Shown piece by piece: positions 58,555 to 64,000 of a stretch of 64,000 bases of DNA (the first letter of the stretch is position 1; every line of letters starts with the position of its first letter). Position numbers and translations under genes: made by a program. This stretch comes from Streptomyces sp. ACA25 (GTDB lineage Bacteria; Actinomycetota; Actinomycetes; Streptomycetales; Streptomycetaceae), in the NCBI RefSeq assembly GCF_028200735.1, contig NZ_JAQKPV010000004.1, positions 248,001 through 312,000 of the forward strand. Direction: 5' to 3'. The notes under the pieces are model-generated. The model was not told the DNA's origin and searched no databases. It saw nothing but the letters and a program-made list of their open reading frames with translations.

Positions 58555-59889
58555 GTGACCGCAGAGGCTGCTGGGGAGCGCCCGTTGAGGATCGCGCTGC
58601 TCAGCTACAAGGGGAACCCGTACTGCGGTGGCCAGGGCGTGTACGTCCGGCACCTCTCCCGGGAGCTTGCGCGGCTCGGCCACCGGGTCGAGGTCATCGG
58701 CGCGCAACCGTACCCGGTCCTCGACGAGGGTGTACCCCTGACCGAACTGCCCAGTCTCGACCTCTACCGGCAGCCCGACCCCTTCCGCACCCCCCGGCCC
58801 CGCGAGTACCGCGACTGGGTGGACGCCCTGGAGGTCGCCACCATGTGGACCGGAGGGTTCCCCGAGCCGCTCACCTTCTCGCTGCGCGCCCGCCGTCACC
58901 TGGCAGCCCGCCGCGGCGACTTCGACCTCGTGCACGACAACCAGACCCTCGGTTACGGCCTGCTCGGCACCGAACGGCTCGGACTGCCACTGGTCACCAC
59001 CATTCACCACCCCGTCACCGTGGACCGCCGTCTGGACCTGGCCGCCGCGGCCGGACTCCGGCAGCGCCTCTCGGTCCGCCGCTGGTACGGCTTCACCAGG
59101 ATGCAGCGGACAGTCGCCCGCCGGCTGCCCTCCGTGCTGACCGTCTCCGGCTCCTCCCGGCGGGAGATCATCGACGACCTCGGCGTCCTGCCGCAGCGTG
59201 TGCACGTGGTGCCCATCGGAGCCGACACCCGGATATTCCACCCGGCCCCGGGCCGGGAGGAGATCCCCGGCCGGATCGTCACCACCTCCAGCGCCGACGT
59301 GCCGCTCAAGGGCCTCATCCATCTCGTCGAGGCTCTCGCCAAGGTTCGGACCGAACACCCCGCGGCCCATCTCGTCGTCGTCGGCACCCGCCCCGCCAAG
59401 GGGCCGGTCGCCGACCTGCTGGACCGCTTCGGGCTCGGCGGAGAGGGAGGCGCCGTCCGGTTCGTGAAGGGCATCTCCGACACCGAACTGGCGGACCTGG
59501 TGCGCAGCGCCCAAGTCGCCTGCGTGCCCTCCCTCTACGAGGGCTTCTCGCTGCCCGCCGCCGAAGCCATGGCCACCGGCACCCCGCTCGTCGCCACCAC
59601 CGGCGGCGCGCTTCCCGAGGTGACGGGCACCGACGGCGAGACGTGCCTGGCAGTGCCGCCCGCAGACGCCGGTGCGCTGGCCGCAGCTCTCTCCGCACTG
59701 CTGGGAGACGCCGCCCTGAGATCCCGGCTCGGTGCCGCCGGACGGGAGCGGGTGCTGAGCCGGTTCACCTGGGAGCAGGCCGCCCGCGGAACGGTCGAGC
59801 ACTACCGGGCCGCGCTGGCCGGCTTCCCCGGAGCCGGTCTCTCCCGGGCATCCGGCACCTCCGGCACCTCCAGTGACACGAAAGGCTGA
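58555..59889 (+). CDS. Family 4 glycosyltransferase
   Basis: 444 residues from GTG 58555 (AGGGAG 6-7 nt upstream). GT-B fold: N-terminal GNPYCGGQGVYVRHLSRELARLGH (Gly-rich acceptor loop), FDLVHDNQTLGYG, TTIHHP, and C-terminal VPSLYEGFSLPAAEAMATGTPLVATTGGALPE with the E-x7-E pair (about 329 and 337). It should transfer a sugar from a nucleotide donor. It heads a cassette with a methyltransferase and an alpha-barrel protein. Confidence 0.92.
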   Translation: MTAEAAGERPLRIALLSYKGNPYCGGQGVYVRHLSRELARLGHRVEVIGAQPYPVLDEGVPLTELPSLDLYRQPDPFRTPRPREYRDWVDALEVATMWTGGFPEPLTFSLRARRHLAARRGDFDLVHDNQTLGYGLLGTERLGLPLVTTIHHPVTVDRRLDLAAAAGLRQRLSVRRWYGFTRMQRTVARRLPSVLTVSGSSRREIIDDLGVLPQRVHVVPIGADTRIFHPAPGREEIPGRIVTTSSADVPLKGLIHLVEALAKVRTEHPAAHLVVVGTRPAKGPVADLLDRFGLGGEGGAVRFVKGISDTELADLVRSAQVACVPSLYEGFSLPAAEAMATGTPLVATTGGALPEVTGTDGETCLAVPPADAGALAAALSALLGDAALRSRLGAAGRERVLSRFTWEQAARGTVEHYRAALAGFPGAGLSRASGTSGTSSDTKG

Positions 59890-59895
59890 CCGCTC

Positions 59896-60681
59896 GTGCT
59901 GACCGTCGACTTCTCCCGCTTCCCGCTCGCCCCGGGCGACCGGGTCCTGGACCTGGGCTGCGGAGCAGGCAGACACGCCTTCGAGTGCTACCGGCGCGGT
60001 GCCCACGTCGTCGCCCTGGACCGGAACGCGGAGGAGATCCGCGAGGTCGCCACCTGGTTCGCCGCCATGGCGGAGGCCGGAGAGGCACCCGCGGGAGCCA
60101 CCGCGACCGCCATGGAGGGGGACGCGCTGGCCCTGCCCTTCCCCGACGACAGCTTCGACGTCGTCATCATCTCCGAGGTCATGGAGCACATCCCCGACGA
60201 CAAGGGGGTCCTCGCCGAGATGGTGCGGGTGCTGCGCCCCGGAGGCCGCATCGCGGTGACCGTGCCCCGGTACGGCCCGGAAAAGGTCTGCTGGACGCTC
60301 TCCGACGCCTATCACGCCAACGAGGGCGGTCACATCCGGATCTACCGGGGCGACGAGCTGCTCCGGAAAATGCGGGAGGCCGGCCTGCGCCCCTACGGCA
60401 CCCACCACGCGCACGCCCTGCACTCGCCCTACTGGTGGCTCAAGTGCGCCTTCGGAGTGCACCGGGACGGTGCGGAAGCCGCGCTCCCGGTGCGCGCCTA
60501 CCACCGGCTGCTGGTCTGGGACATCATGAAGAAACCGCTCGCCACCCGGGTCGCCGAGCGCGCCCTGGACCCGCTCATCGGCAAGAGCTTCGTGGCCTAC
60601 GCCACCAAGCCCCACCTGCCGGCCCGCACCGCCGCCCCGGCCACAGCTGCTTCGGGCGGGACGCCGGGGACGACGACGTGA
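59896..60681 (+). CDS. Class I SAM-dependent methyltransferase
   Basis: 261 residues from GTG 59896, 6 bp after the glycosyltransferase stop. SAM motif VLDLGCGAGRHAFE, acidic VVALDRN, then FDVVIISEVMEHIPDD and VLRPGGRIAVTVP. Contains His/Trp/Tyr-rich segments (GTHHAHALHSPYWWL) that could line a hydrophobic acceptor site. It ends in GTGA overlap with the next gene. Confidence 0.9.
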   Translation: MLTVDFSRFPLAPGDRVLDLGCGAGRHAFECYRRGAHVVALDRNAEEIREVATWFAAMAEAGEAPAGATATAMEGDALALPFPDDSFDVVIISEVMEHIPDDKGVLAEMVRVLRPGGRIAVTVPRYGPEKVCWTLSDAYHANEGGHIRIYRGDELLRKMREAGLRPYGTHHAHALHSPYWWLKCAFGVHRDGAEAALPVRAYHRLLVWDIMKKPLATRVAERALDPLIGKSFVAYATKPHLPARTAAPATAASGGTPGTTT

Positions 60682-61751
60682 CCGTTCCGGAGCGCACCGC
60701 GCGGCTCGCCCTGCCCGGGGTCCTCACCGCCGAGCAGGCCGCCCGCACGGTGGCCGGAATCGCCGGTCTGCAGCGCGCGGACGGCGCCATCCCCTGGTTC
60801 CGTGGCCACCACCTCGACCCCTGGGACCACGTCGAGTCCGCCATGGCACTGGACACCGCGGGACAGCACGAAAGGGCCGCGGCCGCCTACCGATGGCTCG
60901 CCGATCACCAGAACCCCGACGGCTCCTGGTACGCCGCCTACGCCGACGGTGACGCCGAACGCCCCACCGACCGCAGCAAGGAGAGCAACTTCTGCGGCTA
61001 CCCGGCTGTCGGAGTCCTGCACCACTACCTGACCACCGGCGACGAGGCGTTCCGGGACCGGATGTGGCCCACCGTCACGGCGGCGACCGACTTCGTCGTC
61101 GCTCTCCAGCAGGAGGGCGGCCAGATCGGCTGGAAGCGTGAGGCGGACGGCACGCCCGTCCCCGACGCGCTGCTCACCGGCTCCTCCTCCCTTTACCAGG
61201 CGCTGCGTTGCGCGCTCCGGCTGGCCGAGCTGCAGGGTGAACCGCAGCCCGACTGGGAGCTGGCCGCCGGCAGCCTCGGGCACGCGGTGCGCCACCACCC
61301 CGAACGCTTCCTGGACAAGTCCCACTACTCCATGGACTGGTACTACCCCGTCCTCGGCGGCGCGCTGCGCGGGCCGGCGGCCCGCGCCCGGATCGAGGAG
61401 CGGTGGGACGAATTCGTGGTGCCCGGCCTGGGCGTGCGGTGTGTGCTGCCCAACCCCTGGGTCACCGGCGGCGAGAGCGCCGAACTTGCCCTGGCCCTCT
61501 GGGCCATGGGGGACCACGAGCGGGCGGCCGAGATCCTGCGCTGGATCCAGCGCCTGCGGGCGGGGGACGGCCTCTACTGGACCGGCTACGTCTTCGCCGA
61601 CGACGCCGTCTGGCCCGAGGAGCTCACCTCCTGGACAGCGGGCTCGGTCCTGCTCGCGGTCGCCGTGCTCACCGGAGACGACGCGACCTGTGCCGTCTTC
61701 GGCGGTGACACCCTGCCGTGCGGCCTGGAGCCGGACTGCTGCGCGGACTGA
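60678..61751 (+). CDS. Alpha/alpha-barrel protein (prenyltransferase/terpenoid-cyclase-like)
   Basis: 357 residues from GTG 60678 (GTGA overlap). Repeated barrel motifs: GIAGLQRADGAIPWFRG, RWLADHQNPDGSWYAAY, ILRWIQRLRAGDGLYWTGY, plus a conserved-looking block STWTAG (SWTAGSVLLAVAVL). Cys clusters sit at the C-terminus (TLPCGLEPDCCAD). No DXDD or metal box of cyclases is seen. It is coupled to the methyltransferase, so probably acts on a common glycosylated lipid or polyprenyl substrate (inference). Confidence 0.75.
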   Translation: MTVPERTARLALPGVLTAEQAARTVAGIAGLQRADGAIPWFRGHHLDPWDHVESAMALDTAGQHERAAAAYRWLADHQNPDGSWYAAYADGDAERPTDRSKESNFCGYPAVGVLHHYLTTGDEAFRDRMWPTVTAATDFVVALQQEGGQIGWKREADGTPVPDALLTGSSSLYQALRCALRLAELQGEPQPDWELAAGSLGHAVRHHPERFLDKSHYSMDWYYPVLGGALRGPAARARIEERWDEFVVPGLGVRCVLPNPWVTGGESAELALALWAMGDHERAAEILRWIQRLRAGDGLYWTGYVFADDAVWPEELTSWTAGSVLLAVAVLTGDDATCAVFGGDTLPCGLEPDCCAD

Positions 61752-61810
61752 ACGCGGCTCGCCCGGCGCCGCACGTCGGCCCGGCGCCGACGGGTCCGCA
61801 ACGCGAAGGC

Positions 61811-61844
61811 GGCCCCGCCCGGAGAAGGAGAACCGGGCAGGGCC
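61811..61844. terminator. Bidirectional terminator
   Basis: A 12-bp stem with one mismatch (61811-61822 with 61833-61844) lies between two converging stops (61751 and 61869). Confidence 0.8.
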
Positions 61845-61868
61845 ACCGCCGTGAGCGGACGCGCGCTG

Positions 61869-62708
61869 TCAGCCGCGCTGGATGTCACTGCTGTCCTGCA
61901 GCACACCCCGACGGCCGTCCTGCGTCTGGGCGACCAGAGCCTGACCGCGCTGCTCGACCGCGAGGTACCAGGTGCCGGGAGCCAGCTCGGCAACCGGTGC
62001 CTGCGAGCCGTCCTCCGCGTACAGGGGGCGCTGGGCGGGCACGGCGAACCAGAACGGCTGGAAGTTCGGGTCCGGTGCGGTCGGCTGCGGCTGCACGGCC
62101 CCCTGCTGCGGCTGCTGCGGCTGACCCGGGGCCCCCGGCTGGGCACCGTAGGGCTGGGCGGCGGCGGGCTGGGCACCGTAGGGCTGCTGCGGGGCGCCAC
62201 CGGGGTAGCCGTACCCCGGCTGAGCCTGGCCCGGCTGGGGCTGGCCCGGTGCCCCCGGAACGGCGGGCTGGGCCGGCGTACCGCTGAGCAGCGGAGCCTT
62301 CAGCGCGGGCACCAGCGGTGTCGCGACGGCTCCGGCGGCCAGGAGGATCGTGGTGATGAAGGCGAGGACCTGCCCGGCACCGGTGGCGCCACTCGGGCCG
62401 CCGACCAGCGTCCAGAAGGCCGTCCACAGGGAGAACACGCTCAGCGCGATGCCCCACTGGTCGAGCCGAAGACCGCCGAACTCCCGGTCCTTCTGCGGCA
62501 GGAACCGTGAGCCGACGATCAGACCGCCGCCGATGATGCCCGCGAGGAAAATCGAGGGCAGCACGGGGAACAGGTCACTGGACCATGCCATCGTGCTTCC
62601 GCCGCCGAACTCGCTGAAGCTGTAGAACGGGAGGAAGGAGAAGATGAAGAGCAGGACCGCTGCTCCGGCCACTGCTGCATCGCCTCGGGTGAGCGAGCGG
62701 TTGTTCAC
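61869..62708 (-). CDS. Four-helix membrane protein with Pro/Gln/Gly-rich C-terminus (DUF5336-like)
   Basis: 279 residues from GTG 62708 (AGGA 8 nt upstream). Four transmembrane segments between about 12 and 135 (AAVAGAAVLLFIFSFLPFYS, IFLAGIIGGGLIVG, WGIALSVFSLWTAFWTLVG, GQVLAFITTILLAAGAVATPLV), then a low-complexity repeat tract (PYGAQPAAAQPYGAQPG, about 170-200) and a final soluble FQPFWFAVPAQRPLYAEDG region. Family resemblance only; function unknown. Confidence 0.8.
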   Translation of the reverse strand: MNNRSLTRGDAAVAGAAVLLFIFSFLPFYSFSEFGGGSTMAWSSDLFPVLPSIFLAGIIGGGLIVGSRFLPQKDREFGGLRLDQWGIALSVFSLWTAFWTLVGGPSGATGAGQVLAFITTILLAAGAVATPLVPALKAPLLSGTPAQPAVPGAPGQPQPGQAQPGYGYPGGAPQQPYGAQPAAAQPYGAQPGAPGQPQQPQQGAVQPQPTAPDPNFQPFWFAVPAQRPLYAEDGSQAPVAELAPGTWYLAVEQRGQALVAQTQDGRRGVLQDSSDIQRG

Positions 62709-62864
62709 GTCAGATCCTTTGTCGGTCGCATCGTCATGGTCTTGTCACGCGGAACGGGCCCATCGTACGGACGAAGCTCACTCCCGGTCAGACAGGTCCG
62801 GTTACTGTTTCCCAGGCGACACGCTTGTGATGCCGTCGTGATATTGCCGCCGCGGCTCGGCACT

Positions 62865-63530
62865 TCAGCTGCCGGGGCCCGTCCGGCGCAGCACCCGCAG
62901 CGATTTGGTGGCGGAAATATCCTCGAAAACGCCGGTATTCCGTGCTCGCTGCCAGAGGCGGAACGGAGCCTGGCCACCGTCCGCCGGATCGGGAAACACA
63001 TCATGGATCACCAGCAGCCCGTTCGTGGCGAGTTGCGGCACCCACCCTTCGTAGTCGGCGGTCGCGTGGGCGTCGGTGTGACCGCCGTCGATGAACACCA
63101 GACCGAACCGCTCCGCACCGCCGAACACCGACGCGGCCTGTGGTGACCGGCCCACCACCGCGACGACATGCTCCTCCAGCCCGGCGGCGGCCAGCGTCCG
63201 GCGGAAGACCGGCAAGGTGTCCAGCCGGCCGGCGGCATCCCGCGGATCGGCCAGCTCCGCGTCGTGGAACTCCCAGCCCGGCTGCTGCTCCTCGCTGCCG
63301 CGGTGGTGGTCCACCGTGACCACCACTGTTCCGCTCCGCCGGGCCGCGTCGGCCAGCAGAAGCGTGGAGCGTCCGCAGTAGGTTCCGATCTCGAGCAGCG
63401 GCAGCCGCAGCCTGCCCGCCTCCACCGCCGCCGCGTACAGCGCCAGCCCCTCGTCGGCCGGCATGAATCCCTTGGCCGCCCTGAAGGCGGCGAGAGCCTC
63501 CGGTGCCGGCTCCAGCCCGTCGTGCGCCAC
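62865..63530 (-). CDS. Class I SAM-dependent methyltransferase (Methyltransf_24 type)
   Basis: 221 residues from GTG 63530 (AGGGGGA upstream; a longer reading to 63611 lacks a site). SAM binding LLEIGTYCGRSTLLLADAA with the Gly-x-x-x-G-S/T pattern, VVTVDHHRG, then GLVFIDGGHTDAHATADYEGWVPQL with metal-site-like acidic/His residues, as in O-methyltransferases of the CmcI/TylF sort. Substrate unknown. It lies next to a gene cut by the window end. Confidence 0.85.
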   Translation of the reverse strand: MAHDGLEPAPEALAAFRAAKGFMPADEGLALYAAAVEAGRLRLPLLEIGTYCGRSTLLLADAARRSGTVVVTVDHHRGSEEQQPGWEFHDAELADPRDAAGRLDTLPVFRRTLAAAGLEEHVVAVVGRSPQAASVFGGAERFGLVFIDGGHTDAHATADYEGWVPQLATNGLLVIHDVFPDPADGGQAPFRLWQRARNTGVFEDISATKSLRVLRRTGPGS

Positions 63531-63700
63531 CCGTCCCCCTGCGGTCCCCGTGCTCGTGGTGCGCGCGGCGCGGCCGCGCGCCGGTGTTCCTCGATGCTGC
63601 CGGATCCACACTCTGCCTCATCCGCCCGGGAGCGGCACACCGGGGGTGACACCGCTCCCGGCCCCGCCGCCGACTGCCGGCCCCGGGACAGCCGGAAGGC

Positions 63701-64000
63701 TCAGCCCTTCCCGGCCAGCGGGGCCTGCTGCAGTGGCACCGGCCGGCACACCCCCGCCACGGCCGCGGTGTCGGCGGCGGGGCCGGGCGCCGGGAGCTCT
63801 CCGCCCCGAAAACTCCGCAGCGGCCGGGGCCGGGGCCGGGGCACCGGGACCGGGACCGGGACCCGGGCCACTCCGCACGGGGTGTCCGCCGAGGAGAAGG
63901 GGAGCAGCAGCTCGCCGCCGGGCGTCCACCGGCCGGCGCCTGTCAGCCACCCCTCCGGGGCAGCCACCGGCTGCACTTCCCGCTGCTGAGGGCGCCACGC
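63701..64000 (-). CDS. C-terminal part of a hypothetical protein (partial)
   Basis: The frame is open to the window end and the last 100 residues are present. They read APEGWLTGAGRWTPGGELLL, then PFSSADTPCGVARV, a run of PVPVPVPRPRPRP and a final CRPVPLQQAPLAGKG. The RPRPRP tract looks recently expanded. A streptomycete-type C-terminus, but I cannot name the family. It is upstream of the methyltransferase gene by 170 bp on the same strand. Confidence 0.55.
   Translation of the reverse strand, partial: AWRPQQREVQPVAAPEGWLTGAGRWTPGGELLLPFSSADTPCGVARVPVPVPVPRPRPRPLRSFRGGELPAPGPAADTAAVAGVCRPVPLQQAPLAGKG

Noticed and set aside
1..64000. CRISPR arrays, insertion sequences or integrases
   Set aside because: No regularly spaced short repeats, transposase or integrase motifs were seen on either strand. 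The direct repeat at 58-196 is a coding duplication.

Overview
The window is a 64 kb chromosomal segment of a Streptomyces or close streptomycete relative. The support is the very high GC content, the NNG/NNC codon bias, frequent GTG and TTG starts behind GGAGG-type ribosome sites, and several streptomycete hallmark loci: a FasR/fabD-fabH-acpP-fabF cluster, a homodimeric-type aceE, a SapB-type ram lanthipeptide cluster, SCO2322-family and DUF3052/DUF3145 proteins. I saw no insertion sequences, prophage genes or CRISPR arrays.

Layout. 1-460: two adjacent small genes share one short Gly-rich motif, a possible amyloid-signalling pair cut by the window edge. 482-7365: a pyroglutamyl-peptidase-like protein lacking its catalytic Cys, a GlsB/YeaQ membrane protein, a sugar-acid catabolic operon (enolase-superfamily dehydratase, zinc alcohol dehydrogenase, U32-like protein), a lipoprotein SGNH hydrolase and a DUF3145 protein. 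7465-12448: the fatty acid synthase operon with its PucR-type regulator. 12500-18365: pirin, a serine beta-lactamase-like hydrolase, a MerR regulator on a textbook operator, a duplicated zinc-ribbon protein, DUF4429 and DUF1023 proteins and a K+ channel. 18503-22738: aceE, DUF3052 and an AhpE-type peroxiredoxin. 22851-30443: a tellurite/stress (Ter) operon with TerD, a DUF475/TerC-like membrane protein, a second TerD-domain protein, a CitE-like aldolase, a PRTase-TRSP-StiP-PELOTA fusion and a HAD hydrolase. 30280-38876: small membrane and envelope proteins, tRNA-Val(UAC), a DedA protein, a secreted Cu/Zn SOD-like protein, a yybP-ykoY riboswitch ahead of a TMEM165/GDT1 transporter, AzlCD and a HAD phosphatase. 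39226-39437: a tRNA-Arg-like gene whose anticodon arm is replaced by a long structured insert. 39764-43123: a peptidoglycan-binding protein, a TetR-STAS-ANTAR regulatory group and a secreted phospholipase A2. 43228-49216: a cobalamin-riboswitch-controlled operon with two surface-anchored proteins and an ECF-type transporter. 49318-57348: a methyltransferase and the ram cluster (ramC, ramS, ramA, ramB, ramR). 57656-64000: a TetR regulator with KstR-like sites, a glycosyltransferase/methyltransferase/alpha-barrel cassette, a Pro/Gln-rich membrane protein, another methyltransferase and a truncated hypothetical gene.

How the genes work together. The fab operon and aceE are core carbon and lipid metabolism. 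The Ter operon looks like a small-molecule stress system coupled to membrane and Ca2+-binding TerD proteins. The B12-regulated operon places an alpha/alpha-barrel surface protein and a second secreted protein in front of an ECF transporter, which resembles the two-domain architecture of animal intrinsic factor/transcobalamin. The ram genes would make, process and export a SapB-like morphogenetic peptide under RamR.

Limits. Starts were chosen by eye from ribosome sites and overlaps. Family names come from motif recognition without database searches, and RNA folds were paired by hand.
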